A DNA stretch of 64,000 nt. It comes from Alloactinosynnema sp. L-07. Its GTDB lineage: Bacteria; Actinomycetota; Actinomycetes; Mycobacteriales; Pseudonocardiaceae. A program made the translations under genes and the position numbers. Below the pieces are notes generated by a model. The model ran no database searches and had not been told where the DNA came from. It saw only the letters and a list, made by a program, of their open reading frames with translations. Below are positions 27,004-35,738 of the stretch, one piece after another (within the stretch, counting starts at the first letter, position 1; every line of letters begins with the position of its first letter). The stretch lies in NCBI RefSeq assembly GCF_900070365.1, contig NZ_LN850107.1, positions 1,922,001 through 1,986,000 on the forward strand, given 5' to 3'.

Positions 27004-27801
27004 ATGGCCCTGGCCAAGAAGATCCCTCCCCGAGTCAAGCGAGCACTCGCCGCGGGCCAGGACGGCGTCGACGACGCCATCGTGATCACCCCGGCGGAGG
27101 TCGCGACAGCGTTCGAGTCCGTGGTCGAACGCATCTGCGCCCTGGTCTCCGAGCAGTTGCGGTCCCTGATCGCCGAGGCCGAACCCGATCACGGCCCGGT
27201 CGTCGTCCTCCTGGTGGGCGGGTTCGCCGCCTCGCCCTATCTGCGGCAACGGCTGATCGACCACATCGGCGGCGAGGCTGTGGTTTTGGTCCCGCCGGAT
27301 CCGCAGGTGGCGGTGTTAGCCGGTGCGGTTCACTTCGCGTGTAGGCCTGAGACTAGGGCTCGTCGATCGCGGCGAACCTATGGGATCGCCATGCGCATGG
27401 AGTTCGAGGAGGGCGTGGACCTCGAATCCAAACGTGAGCACGATGCCCTGGATGGAACCGACCGGTGCACCGACCGGTTCGCCGTGCTCGTGGCGAAGGG
27501 AGACCTGGTTCCCAATGGCAGTGAGGTATGGGTCGACGGCCACCCCATCCACGGTGACCAGAAGTTCATCAACGTCAAGTTCTTCGCCGCCCGTGGCACG
27601 GTGCCACGCTATGTCGACGAGCCAGAGTGCGAGTACTTGGGAAGAGTCAAGGTTGACCTGTCCCCGGTGATGCACCTGCACCTGCAGGATCGAGGGATCC
27701 GCGTGTACATGAGGTTCGGTGAGACCGAGGTCCGATCCCGCGTCGTGCTGGAGGCGACTGGGCAGGAACTGGAGCACTCGTTCGACCTTCTCACCTCGTG
27801 A
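27004..27801 (+). CDS. Hsp70-like protein, N-terminally truncated
   Basis: The 265-residue frame begins in the middle of an Hsp70/actin-ATPase fold. VVVLLVGGFAASPYLRQRLI is the conserved phosphate-2/adenosine region of HSPA12-type Hsp70-like proteins, and VVLVPPDPQVAVLAGAVHFA is the block that follows. The first ATP-binding motifs are missing and an in-frame stop lies upstream, so it cannot be a complete ATPase. The C-terminal part is a beta-rich region normally fused to this family. The stop TGA overlaps the GTG of the next small gene by 3 bases, so the operon downstream is still intact. It is probably a pseudogene or a truncated survivor. Confidence 0.68.
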   Translation: MALAKKIPPRVKRALAAGQDGVDDAIVITPAEVATAFESVVERICALVSEQLRSLIAEAEPDHGPVVVLLVGGFAASPYLRQRLIDHIGGEAVVLVPPDPQVAVLAGAVHFACRPETRARRSRRTYGIAMRMEFEEGVDLESKREHDALDGTDRCTDRFAVLVAKGDLVPNGSEVWVDGHPIHGDQKFINVKFFAARGTVPRYVDEPECEYLGRVKVDLSPVMHLHLQDRGIRVYMRFGETEVRSRVVLEATGQELEHSFDLLTS

Positions 27802-27962
27802 CCCGGTACAGCGACTCACCGTCCGACCCTTGGCCGACGGCTCTCTTGGCCGCGATGTTCTCCGACGCGGAGATAGTTGCCCTCGAGCACACCGCCATGG
27901 GCGAGACATGGCTGGCCGCTGAGGTGAAGCGTGCGGACGGAGTGCGATCGCCTGGTCGGTGA
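27798..27962 (+). CDS. Small ORF coupled to the Hsp70-like gene
   Basis: GTG 27798 overlaps the TGA of the Hsp70-like gene. The frame gives 54 residues, reading LLAAMFSDAEIVALEHTAMG, and ends at TGA 27960-27962, overlapping the next start at 27931. The double overlap is typical of a translationally coupled operon. It could be a real small protein or a frameshifted start of the next gene. The function is unknown. Confidence 0.4.
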   Translation: MTRYSDSPSDPWPTALLAAMFSDAEIVALEHTAMGETWLAAEVKRADGVRSPGR

Positions 27963-28524
27963 GCTGGAGCAGGCTGGTGAAGTCAACCGGCACTTGAGAT
28001 CCCGGTTGGCCAAAGCACTCAGCGAACGGTCCGCGACCACGCACGACGCCGTGACGCTCGACCAGGCCGAGCACACGGTTCTCGCAGACCAGTTCCGCGA
28101 TCTGATCGCTCAAGACGTACAGCACCTGCTGCGCGAACACCAGCGGACCACCATCGGCCGGTCGACCCCGCAGCTCCTGGCTCGACAGATTCATTCGCTG
28201 CCTCGCGACCTGTTCGTAGACGGCCGCAGGGACCCGGCGACCGTGTGTCGCCGACTCGGGATGGACCCTGCGGACCGGGGTGGGGGTATGCGGGAGTTGA
28301 TCGGCAAGGTCAGCGTTCTGTGCCAGCGCGCACCTGACGTCGAATGGGACCTCCACGCAGTGCCAGGACGAGTCATGGATCCCGAGCTGCAACAGCCGTG
28401 GGGCCAGTGCGACCCCATCACGGTGATCGAATTTGCGGTGGCACCGGCCTACCGGGTCGGCCGCCGCACGTACGTCAAGCAGCAGGTGTTCACCAAAACC
28501 CGTCGGTTTCTATGGCCGACCTGA
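27931..28524 (+). CDS. Coiled-coil protein of the Hsp70-like operon
   Basis: The 197-residue product starts at GTG 27931, with GAGGTGAAG just upstream. Residues 1-70 are a predicted coiled coil (RLVGELEQAGEVNRHLRSRL). The rest is a globular domain with VEWDLHAVPGRVMDPE. In actinobacteria Hsp70-like genes are often followed by a coiled-coil, GrpE-like partner; that role is suggested by position only, since no GrpE signature is present. Confidence 0.6.
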   Translation: MRTECDRLVGELEQAGEVNRHLRSRLAKALSERSATTHDAVTLDQAEHTVLADQFRDLIAQDVQHLLREHQRTTIGRSTPQLLARQIHSLPRDLFVDGRRDPATVCRRLGMDPADRGGGMRELIGKVSVLCQRAPDVEWDLHAVPGRVMDPELQQPWGQCDPITVIEFAVAPAYRVGRRTYVKQQVFTKTRRFLWPT

Positions 28525-28685
28525 TCTTAGGTACCGATCGCGCAGGTTTGCCAAGGCCCGCTTGAGTTCCTCGCCCACGGCGCACCTGACCGTCAGTCGT
28601 CACTTTCAGAATGACCCGCTCAAATGGGGGTCCGCGTTGTGTCGCGTCGCGGTGGTGGAGGTCGGCGTGGGCGTGCCGTCGCGGG

Positions 28686-29312
28686 CTATGTCAGTCGTGT
28701 CGGTAGTTGGGCGACGTAGGTGGTCCACACGCGGTTCCAGGGCCTGCAGTCGATGTCTATCTCTATGTCGTCGTCAGGTCGTAGTGCGTAGGCACTGTCC
28801 GGCGCGAAGTCCGGGTCGGAAATGGCTGTCCGGATCCGGCTGCCGCAGCCAAGTTCGAGTTTGTACTCGGTGAAGTCATGGGACCCCGAGATGTCGGGGT
28901 CGCTGATGACGGTCGCCTGCATGCGGCGAATGTCGATGGGGTCTACGCAGTTGCCGCAGCAGCATTGGGCACGGGATGTGTGGTGGAGGTTGATCGCCTG
29001 GTGACGGGCGATGGTGAAGGGGATGTCGCGGAAGTACTCGCGTCCAGCCGGTGTTCGTGTGCCCATCATGCTCAGCACGGCGAGGAGCCGTCGCTCGAGT
29101 TGATGTACTCGAGGTTGCGCCTCGGAACTCCAGCGGTTGACGATGGTGAGATCGAACCGCCCTGCGTCTTTGGCGTGTTCGTTGCTTCTGGTCGCGAGGT
29201 CCGCGGTCATGCCTGCCTTGATGACGCCGTTGTCGAACTGGAGCACGTAGAGGTGGCCGTGCGCATCACGGGCCGGAGCGGCCGTGCGCCTGCGGTGGGA
29301 TGGTCGTGGCAC
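28686..29312 (-). CDS. GIY-YIG-like (T5orf172-type) nuclease or DNA-binding protein
   Basis: The 208-residue protein starts at GTG 29312. Residues 18-110 resemble the T5orf172 branch of the GIY-YIG fold: HLYVLQFDNGVIKAGMT carries the Y-V/L and G-x-x-K-x-G elements, followed by R in ATRSNEHAKDAG. A conserved glutamate could be Glu73 in HQLERRLLAV. A CCCGNCVDP cysteine cluster lies in the middle, and an acidic beta-rich tail follows. GIY-YIG proteins usually cut DNA. The gene faces away from the gene at 29462, with about 150 bases between the starts. Confidence 0.65.
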   Translation of the reverse strand: MPRPSHRRRTAAPARDAHGHLYVLQFDNGVIKAGMTADLATRSNEHAKDAGRFDLTIVNRWSSEAQPRVHQLERRLLAVLSMMGTRTPAGREYFRDIPFTIARHQAINLHHTSRAQCCCGNCVDPIDIRRMQATVISDPDISGSHDFTEYKLELGCGSRIRTAISDPDFAPDSAYALRPDDDIEIDIDCRPWNRVWTTYVAQLPTRLT

Positions 29313-29461
29313 TCGATGAAGCTAGCGACTCGCCCCGACAATCCTGGGGTGCAGCCGAACAGGGACCCGTCGCTCCGCGTGTCGATCTGGTATTGCCACA
29401 ATCGCCCGCTTGTGCCCGGTAGGGTCTGACGATCGCGATGTCGATCCGATAGGCGGTCGGG

Positions 29462-30418
29462 ATGGTCAAATTAGCCAAATGGCCGATGAACGTGATCCCC
29501 AGTGAGCCCGAGGAAGTCGAGATGGCAGTGCGGGCGCTCGCTGAGCGCTGCGGGTGGACTGGCACCGTGCTGACTGATGTCACAAGCGAACTGGTCAGGT
29601 GGTTCGACGCCGACTGGAGCGCCGACGCGGTACTTGTCGCGCTCGACCGGCTCCCGGACAACACCCGACAGCCCCCTCAACGCACAGGGGAGGACCTCGC
29701 CAGCTATGTCCGCGACCGGCTGCGCGCGTGGTATGACGACGATCCCGACGCCGACAGCGTGATCGCGGTACGGAAACCGCCACGCCCAGGGCAGAGTCTT
29801 GGGCAGTGGTATCGCATCAACCGACGCAATCAACGGCAGTCGGGTCAGCGTGAGTATCGTCCGCTCAGCAAGCACGGAGAACAGGCGCGCGCTGAGGCTC
29901 GTGCTCGAGCTCGTAGCGCCAACAACGACCCAATGGCACGGATCAACCGGTCCCGCGACAAGCAAGCGTCCATCGACGCGGCCATGGACCGGCTAGTGCT
30001 GCCAGGTAGCACATCAATCAAGGCCGCGCATCCATCAGAGCTAATCGCCGAGATCGGGATCCAGCACGGGCACAATCGACTCACGGCGAACTACGCCGGG
30101 CGTCGTTCGCTCATCCGCGATCATCCGAGGGTGCGCGAGATCGTCCGACGCCTGATTGCCGAGCGCCGTCGCGCCACAAAGGAAGAACTCCAGGTGCTTC
30201 GCAACGCAATCCACGACGCACGGATGGCGGGCAGTGTGGCTCAACTTGAGGCGTGGGGAGCGTCCTCGGGCGAGATCATGTCTCCGGCCGGGATCAAGAT
30301 CCTCACGTATCTGCACAACGCGGTCGAGGACAACCTGTCGTTCGACTCGATCGTGGGTCTGATCACCGCGACTGTCGACTCCTCCGATGGCGCGGACCGC
30401 CTGGGAATGTCTGCTTAG
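29462..30418 (+). CDS. Protein of unknown function, basic and helical
   Basis: The 318-residue product starts at ATG 29462. Residues 1-110 look like a small globular helical domain (VLVALDRLPDNTRQPPQRTG), followed by a basic stretch (NQRQSGQREYRPLSKHGEQA, with many Arg) that could bind nucleic acid. The C-terminal part reads IRDHPRVREIVRRLIAERRR. I do not recognise the family; the N-terminal part recalls replication-related proteins of actinobacterial elements, but this is a weak impression. Confidence 0.6.
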   Translation: MVKLAKWPMNVIPSEPEEVEMAVRALAERCGWTGTVLTDVTSELVRWFDADWSADAVLVALDRLPDNTRQPPQRTGEDLASYVRDRLRAWYDDDPDADSVIAVRKPPRPGQSLGQWYRINRRNQRQSGQREYRPLSKHGEQARAEARARARSANNDPMARINRSRDKQASIDAAMDRLVLPGSTSIKAAHPSELIAEIGIQHGHNRLTANYAGRRSLIRDHPRVREIVRRLIAERRRATKEELQVLRNAIHDARMAGSVAQLEAWGASSGEIMSPAGIKILTYLHNAVEDNLSFDSIVGLITATVDSSDGADRLGMSA

Positions 30419-30741
30419 GTATGGCCGGCTGGTGATCATGTCCCTGTCGGCTACGACGAGGACGGGCGCTATGGGTTCTCCTGCGCGTCCAGCTTGTCCG
30501 TGATCACGCGTAAGATCGGGTGTCGGCGGTGCACGGAGGCGGGTTTGCGCGGCGCCGGCTCGGTCTAAGTGTCGCCGTCAACGACGCCAAATTCGACCTC
30601 GTGCGTTGCGCCCGGCTGAGACTCAGTGGCTCATGTCGAAGTGCATCATGTCGCCGTCGGCTGCGCCGAAGTTGACAGTCCGGCCGCATCCTCGATCACG
30701 AGGCCGTCATCGTGGAACTGGCCGAGCGGAGCGTTGAACGA
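30419..30741 (-). other. Intergenic stretch with a possible peptidase fragment
   Basis: No complete gene is present. On the minus strand the end of the stretch reads VNFGAADGDMMHFDMSH and then a stop at 30623-30625. The MHFDM ending is reminiscent of the C-terminal active-site motif of M15-type peptidases, so this may be a remnant of one. The preceding part (QFHDDGLVIEDAAG) is in another frame. This is a weak call. Confidence 0.3.
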
Positions 30742-31650
30742 TCAGCTCAGCTTGAGGTTTCGGACGACCTGGCGGTGCGCACCGGCTAGCCCGTCGACAT
30801 TGAAGATCCCAGGGTATGGATTCTCACTGTTAGGTTTGATCAGGGCGCCGCGTCGAACCCAGACGTCACCGGGGCGCAGCATGTAGTTCGTCGTGACGAT
30901 CGTGGACTCATGGGCTAGGACATACTCCATCACCCACAGGAGCTTGTTTTGGTTGCGTGAGATTCGACTGAGGGCCGAGATGGCGAGGACTGCCTTCTCG
31001 GCTGCGATGACGCGGAGCTGTTCTGCCAGGGTGCGGTCGAGGCGTGCGTCGATGGCGCTGAGTACTTTGATGTTTGGATCTGATCGTGATTCGTTGGCGT
31101 CGACGAGTTGGTCGTCGGCGGGTAGTTCCGGTATGGGTGCGTGTGGCAGGCGGTAGCCGTGCCGGCCGCCGTCTTTGAACGCGGCGACGACGGCGTTCAG
31201 GCACGCCCAAGCGCGGGGGTACCGATCATCGACGCCGTGGAACAGATTGTCTGCGGGCTCGTCGACGCCATGGCGTCGTGCCGCCGCTAGTAGGTGTGAG
31301 AGTGGGCCGGTGGCCATACCGGTGATGGCCTTGATGCCGCCCTCGTTCAGTTCGCCGTCGGTGTGGGCGAGTTCGAGCATGCTGTTGCGTACGACGACGG
31401 TAACCGCGCCCTTGAGTTCCATGGGCGCGCCGTGTGGTTCGTGGTCGAAGACCTCTTCCATGAACGGGGCGATGAGTATGTCCCGCGTGGCGCTGTCCAG
31501 CGCGGCGAACGCTGTGGCGCGATTGTGGATGTCTTGACCGATCGTCCGGGCGAGATTGGGGTCGACCTGGCACACCTCGGTGAGCATGTCGGGCACGACG
31601 TCCTCGCAGAACCGTGACATGTGCGTCGGATCCGGCTCGTGTTCCGCCAT
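30742..31650 (-). CDS. Protein of unknown function with weak serine-recombinase-like C-terminus
   Basis: ATG 31650 with GCGAGG upstream gives 302 residues; an open frame continues to 31800 and could add 50 residues. The first 200 residues are helical. The C-terminal part reads ISALSRISRNQNKLLWVMEY, followed by STIVTTNYMLRPGD. This recalls the RLSRN motif of resolvase-type serine recombinases, but the catalytic serine is not visible. It is more likely an unrelated accessory protein of the integrated element. The function is unknown. Confidence 0.58.
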   Translation of the reverse strand: MAEHEPDPTHMSRFCEDVVPDMLTEVCQVDPNLARTIGQDIHNRATAFAALDSATRDILIAPFMEEVFDHEPHGAPMELKGAVTVVVRNSMLELAHTDGELNEGGIKAITGMATGPLSHLLAAARRHGVDEPADNLFHGVDDRYPRAWACLNAVVAAFKDGGRHGYRLPHAPIPELPADDQLVDANESRSDPNIKVLSAIDARLDRTLAEQLRVIAAEKAVLAISALSRISRNQNKLLWVMEYVLAHESTIVTTNYMLRPGDVWVRRGALIKPNSENPYPGIFNVDGLAGAHRQVVRNLKLS

Positions 31651-31903
31651 CGTGCCTCGCAGTCGGTTCGGCAGGTGCCCCGTGATCTTGGTCGTGAGCT
31701 TAGTGAGGAACCGAGGGTCAGCGATGGCAGGTGCTGAGGAGCGGTGCCTCACGTCGGCAGTTTGAGCACCGTGTCGTGGAGCAGAAGCGCGCGTGCCCAA
31801 CGGCGGTTCATGTGCGTCGACGGCGGGGTGAGTGATGTTCGGTGACGACGGCTCCGTCCGTCCATGGGCGACCGTGCCGGACTTTCGTTGTGCTGCATTG
31901 GGT

Positions 31904-32914
31904 CTAGTCGGCGAGGGGGTGTGGTTGTCCGGTCATTGCGGTGAGGGCGGTGGCGACTTCTTGGAGGTTGGCTTTGATGTAGGTGGTGGTGGCGGGTCCG
32001 GTGTTGTCGGTGTGTCCGGCGTAGGCGCGGGCGATGCCGTAGCCGAAGTGGCGTTCGACCCAGGTGAGGGTGGTGTGGCGGAGCCAGTGTGTGGAGATGG
32101 TTTGGGTGGCGACCCAGGGGAGTTGTTGGCCGATGCGGTGCCAGAGGTGGTCGTAGCGGCGGCTGGTGACGGGGTGCCCGTCGCGGAAGCGGAGGAGTTG
32201 GTCGGTGGGGAGGACCGCGCCGCGGGCGGCGGCGTGGTCGGTGAGGCAGTTGGTGAGGGCGGGGGTGATGGGTTGCCAGCGCAGGGTGGTGCCTTTCTCG
32301 CGGAGTCTGAGGAGGCAGTGGTGGTGGTCGAGGTCGTCGAGGGTGATGGCAAGCGCACCGCCGCGGCGGCACGCGGTTTCGGTGTGGATTCGTAGGAGGA
32401 GTGCGTCGAGGATGACGTCGTTGCCGCTGCGTCGGGCTGCGGCGTTGATGTCTTGGAGTTCGGTGGTGGTGAGGGCGCGGCGGGTGCTGGGCAGGCGGCG
32501 GGGTTTGGCGACGCGGTGGGCTGGGCTGGCGTCGGGGGCGATGTGGCCGTCGGCGATGGCGCGGTTGTAGATGGCGCGGGCGGCGGCGATGACGTGTTCT
32601 CCGGCATGGCGCCCATTGCGGCCGTTGCGGCGTTTGACGGTGGAGGCCGCGGCGGTGCGGTGCATTGCTTCGATGTCGCTGGCGGTGATCTGGTCGAGTG
32701 GCCGCTGGCCCCATTCGGTGGCCATGCGGTCCCAGTAGGAGCCGTAGGTGCGGCGGGATCCGGGCCCCGCAGCGGCGCGGACGTGTGGCAGATATGTAGC
32801 GAGGGTCGGAACCGGACGTGGTCCGGGCTCGAGTGCCTGTAGGTCGGCCACGGTCACACCGAGGTCGGCGAGAATTTGGTGGGCTTGGGCGATGCGGTCG
32901 GTGTCGGTTGTCAT
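31904..32914 (-). CDS. Tyrosine recombinase / integrase
   Basis: The 336-residue protein has the phage-integrase architecture: an N-terminal SAM-like domain (TYGSYWDRMATEWGQRPLDQ) and a catalytic domain with Arg in TACRRGGALAI, Lys in LREKGTTLRW, HWLRH for the H-x-x-R box, AGHTD and the nucleophile Tyr in TTTYIKANL. Its start overlaps the stop of an AbrB-like gene by 4 bases (32911-32914). It resembles the second integrase at 38486-39544 along its whole length. No att-like repeat was found beside it, so its own attachment site is not identified. Confidence 0.92.
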   Translation of the reverse strand: MTTDTDRIAQAHQILADLGVTVADLQALEPGPRPVPTLATYLPHVRAAAGPGSRRTYGSYWDRMATEWGQRPLDQITASDIEAMHRTAAASTVKRRNGRNGRHAGEHVIAAARAIYNRAIADGHIAPDASPAHRVAKPRRLPSTRRALTTTELQDINAAARRSGNDVILDALLLRIHTETACRRGGALAITLDDLDHHHCLLRLREKGTTLRWQPITPALTNCLTDHAAARGAVLPTDQLLRFRDGHPVTSRRYDHLWHRIGQQLPWVATQTISTHWLRHTTLTWVERHFGYGIARAYAGHTDNTGPATTTYIKANLQEVATALTAMTGQPHPLAD

Positions 32915-33288
32915 GGCGATTGAGGCTCAGCGGCGGGGGAGTAGCCGGTGTGGGCTGGGTTGGTGCTGATGAGTTCGGTGTAGTGGGTGGCCAGCAGGCG
33001 GGCGACCGTGGCGGAAGGGTGAACGACCATCACCTGTTCGGGTACGGCCGCGGTGAGGATCAGTGGCGGGCCGAACTCGATCCCGGACATCCGCCGCAGT
33101 GGCGCGGGCAGGCCGATCGCGCCGCGCGGGTCGACCAGGTGGCGACCGTGGGGTTCGGCGGCGATCAGCACCATGCCGTTCAGGGTGTCCATCTCCAGGC
33201 GCCGGCCTGGTTCCCATCCGAGTTCGCGCAGCAGAAGGCGTTCGTGGATGCGGCCTGAGCGGTCCATTCGCGTCGTCGACACCAGCAA
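32911..33288 (-). CDS. SpoVT/AbrB-like protein paired with the integrase
   Basis: The 125-residue product (start TTG 33288; ATG 33267 is a good alternative) shows the AbrB swapped-hairpin pattern: MDRSGRIHERLLLRELGW, then GRRLEMDTLNGMVLIA and HLVDPRGAIGLPAPLR. Its TGA overlaps the ATG of the integrase by 4 bases, which couples their translation. AbrB-like partners of this type accompany actinobacterial tyrosine recombinases and may regulate or assist recombination (inference). A second pair at 38.5-40.0 kb has the same arrangement. Confidence 0.75.
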   Translation of the reverse strand: MLVSTTRMDRSGRIHERLLLRELGWEPGRRLEMDTLNGMVLIAAEPHGRHLVDPRGAIGLPAPLRRMSGIEFGPPLILTAAVPEQVMVVHPSATVARLLATHYTELISTNPAHTGYSPAAEPQSP

Positions 33289-33648
33289 GTCAATGGCCGG
33301 CGAGCCTGCTCAGGGAGGGCAGCACCGGCAGTGGCGCAGCGGCGACTGTGCCGTGGTCGTCGCGGGGCTGTGGGATCAGGGCGGCGATCAGGCGCTCGTG
33401 TACTCGTCCTGGCCGCCAGGCGACATCTCTGACGCGGCTCATGGGGCCATGGTGATCCTGTATGGCGGAAACGCAACTCTCATCCTCGAGGTCGTCTCGA
33501 CCGCGGTAGCGGGGAAGAACCCACGATCACCCGGTTGTGATGTGTCCGCACCCGTTGCGGCACAGCTCAGCCCGTTGCCGCGTCGCTGCGTGGCAGCCTG
33601 CCCGGACCGGGTCGAGCGCTGAGGAAGGACTCCTGGCCTGCGAACCGG
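33289..33648. other. Intergenic stretch between the AbrB-like gene and the aaRS-like gene end
   Basis: A plus-strand frame from ATG 33293 to 33622 (109 residues, with AHGAMVILYGGNATLILEVV) is possible but has no ribosome binding site or known motif. The region probably contains the promoter for the AbrB-integrase pair. Confidence 0.3.
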
Positions 33649-35133
33649 TCAGGTGGGCCTGGGCGGGTCGACGAGTTCGATGCCGATGGCGACGACGCCG
33701 ATGGCTTCGCGTTCGGGTGGATAGATCTGTCGGATGTTGGCGAGTTGGTCCTCGCGTGTGGCCAGTGGGTTGACTGAGGCGATGGGCTCGTGGTCGAACA
33801 TCTCCTCGAAGCTGGTGTACCGGGCGACGCGGGTGACGCGGGTGAGGACTTCGTCGCCTTGGCAGCGGAACCGGATGAGTGACCCGGGTTTGATCTTTTT
33901 GCGGCTGGAGTCGTTGACGCGGATCTCGGTGGTTTTGCGGCCGGTGGCGATGAGGTCGAAGTAGCGTTTGTAGATGCCCATTTCGTGGGCGCGGACGGGC
34001 AGGGTGATGGGGCGGGAGTTCATGAGGCGGCCGAGTTCCTTGACGGTGAACGAGCGGAAGAAGTGCTTGGGGTCGGTGAGTAGTTCCCCGACGAGCCAGA
34101 CGAGCGTGTCGACGTAGTTGTCGGTGTCGCCTGGCCAGGTGGTGGTGTCGAGCATCCAGGGTTCGACGTCGTCGGGGAGGGCGCCGCGGCCTTGCTCGCG
34201 CAGCAGCGACTTCGACAGCTTCGCCCCGGTGGGGGCGAGGACCTGCGGGGTGAAGATGCGGACCGGCATCTGCGCGGCCGGGGTGGCCAGCGCGCCGAGT
34301 GCGCCGTCGACGAGTTGGCAGCCGAAAGCCCAGTCGCCACCTTTCATCATCACGTGCAAGGTGGAGGTGTCGCGGCCCAGCGCGCGTTCCTTGACCAGGT
34401 TCCGGTAGAGGGTGGCCAGGTCCAGGTAGGGCTCGTCGTCCTCGGGATCGATATGAGTCTCGTAGGGGCCGTGGTCGAGGCAGACGGCGGCGAAGGTAGC
34501 GCCGTCCTCGTCGAGGCGGACCAGTTTGGTGCGGTCGGCGCGCTTCTCCGCCCAGCCGCAATCGGGGCAGGGGATTCGGATGTGGACGGTGCCATGTGAG
34601 GGGGCCATCCACCAGCGGATGTCCTCCAGGTGGACCAGGGTGCGCAGGAACTCGGCCCGGAAACCGGGAGTGGCCTGCTGGTCGGTGTAGGTCTCGATCT
34701 GATAGGCGGTGCCGGTGGCTTCGGACAGGGAGTCGAAGAACGCGACGTAGTAGCTGTCGATCAGCTCAGCGATGCGGTCCTTGCCGAGGGCGTGGAAGTA
34801 GGTCTGCTGGTAGGCGTGGTGGGTTTCCGGGTCGAGCACGACGTCGTGCGGGGCGTTGTCCAGAGCGCCGAAGCGGACGACGGTGTCGATGGAGAACTCG
34901 CGGCGGGCGGTCTTGGCGAGTAGGAACGCGGCGGTCTGGACGAGGTTGGTGCCCAGGTGGGGTGCGCCGTTGATCTGGGTTCCGACGACGAACTCAATCC
35001 GCTTGGGCCGAGCGGCGTGGACTCGTGGACGCAGGATGTCGATGGTGCGCAGCAGGGCATTGGCCAGGATACTGTTCGGTGACAGCAGCAGCTGCGACCG
35101 TCCTGATTTCCCGTTGCGGCTCAACAGAGTCAC
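33649..35133 (-). CDS. Class I aminoacyl-tRNA-synthetase-like protein fused to an ASCH domain
   Basis: The 494-residue protein has two parts. Residues 1 to about 370 resemble the catalytic domain of class I synthetases, nearest in feel to class I lysyl-tRNA synthetase: GAPHLGT (residues 57-62) corresponds to the HIGH motif, GAKLSKSLL near residue 303 to KMSKS, and CPDCGW with CLDHG is a zinc site. Residues from about 375 to the end form an ASCH domain (YFDLIATGRKTTEIRVN, then KPGSLIRFRCQGDEVLTRV), an RNA-binding-type fold related to PUA. No anticodon-binding domain is visible, so it is unlikely to be a housekeeping synthetase. It overlaps the preceding P-loop gene by 4 bases. A role in modifying, sensing or blocking tRNA is inference. 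Confidence 0.82.
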   Translation of the reverse strand: MTLLSRNGKSGRSQLLLSPNSILANALLRTIDILRPRVHAARPKRIEFVVGTQINGAPHLGTNLVQTAAFLLAKTARREFSIDTVVRFGALDNAPHDVVLDPETHHAYQQTYFHALGKDRIAELIDSYYVAFFDSLSEATGTAYQIETYTDQQATPGFRAEFLRTLVHLEDIRWWMAPSHGTVHIRIPCPDCGWAEKRADRTKLVRLDEDGATFAAVCLDHGPYETHIDPEDDEPYLDLATLYRNLVKERALGRDTSTLHVMMKGGDWAFGCQLVDGALGALATPAAQMPVRIFTPQVLAPTGAKLSKSLLREQGRGALPDDVEPWMLDTTTWPGDTDNYVDTLVWLVGELLTDPKHFFRSFTVKELGRLMNSRPITLPVRAHEMGIYKRYFDLIATGRKTTEIRVNDSSRKKIKPGSLIRFRCQGDEVLTRVTRVARYTSFEEMFDHEPIASVNPLATREDQLANIRQIYPPEREAIGVVAIGIELVDPPRPT

Positions 35134-35738
35134 GCTCCTCGGCTGGGCTTGGGCAGACGAAGGTTGGCGCAGATGAAGTCCAACCGGGCGGCCGGGGAAT
35201 CCGGCGCGACGAACACCGGCTCGTATCCGGCGTCGTAGTAGCCCTGGACAACGAGCTCGTGGACTCGGCGGATCTCGCGGTCCTTGGCCCAGACGATGTC
35301 GTCGGGGTCCTCGAAGGTGTCCAGCGGGTCCAGGACGAAGATCGTGTCGTAGCGGTGCTCCCGCGTGGCTTGCATCAGCTGCGGCGTCGGTGGGAGTCCG
35401 AAGAATCCTTCCCAGCCGAAGCCGTCAGGGATCCCGCGGTTGTAGAACCTGATCCCGGATGTATGCGCGGCGAACTCGGCGACGAACGCCGCAAGGACCT
35501 CCAGCGAGTACTCGCGCCGGTCTTCCTTGCGTAGATGACGGCCGAGGCGTTGTCGGTGCTTGCGGTAGATCTCCCGGCCCGGTTCGTTCTTCATGCACGG
35601 AATCCCGGCAAGGTGAATCGCCTCGATGAGATCGTCCTTGCCCGAGGACGGGCCGCCGGTGATCACGTGGCGGCGGGGTGGGCCGTCCGCGGCGGCAGCG
35701 AGAGCGGCGGCCAGAGGGTCGGGGTGGATGTCGGTCAC
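35130..35738 (-). CDS. P-loop NTPase with unusual Walker A
   Basis: The 202-residue protein begins at the ATGA overlap with the upstream gene (35735-35738) and ends in an ATGA overlap with the aaRS-like gene. Walker A reads ITGGPSSGKDDLIEAI: the lysine is present but the following Ser/Thr is Asp, an unusual form. The rest (FYNRGIPDGFGWEGFFGLPP and YDTIFVLDPLDTFEDPDDI) matches NadR-like AAA_28 nucleoside or nucleotide kinases. ATP binding is likely; whether it acts as a kinase is open. It is the middle gene of a three-gene operon. Confidence 0.75.
   Translation of the reverse strand: MTDIHPDPLAAALAAAADGPPRRHVITGGPSSGKDDLIEAIHLAGIPCMKNEPGREIYRKHRQRLGRHLRKEDRREYSLEVLAAFVAEFAAHTSGIRFYNRGIPDGFGWEGFFGLPPTPQLMQATREHRYDTIFVLDPLDTFEDPDDIVWAKDREIRRVHELVVQGYYDAGYEPVFVAPDSPAARLDFICANLRLPKPSRGA

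Noticed and set aside
31749..32714. Minus-strand open frame of 321 residues overlapping the first integrase
   Set aside because: It is a proline-, arginine- and histidine-rich shadow frame of the integrase gene.
33527..34612. Minus-strand open frame of 361 residues
   Set aside because: It is a shadow of the aaRS-ASCH gene in another frame of the same strand and lacks any domain signature.
33649..35133. A housekeeping lysyl-tRNA synthetase
   Set aside because: The anticodon-binding domain is absent, an ASCH domain is fused, and the gene is coupled to non-housekeeping genes in a mobile segment.
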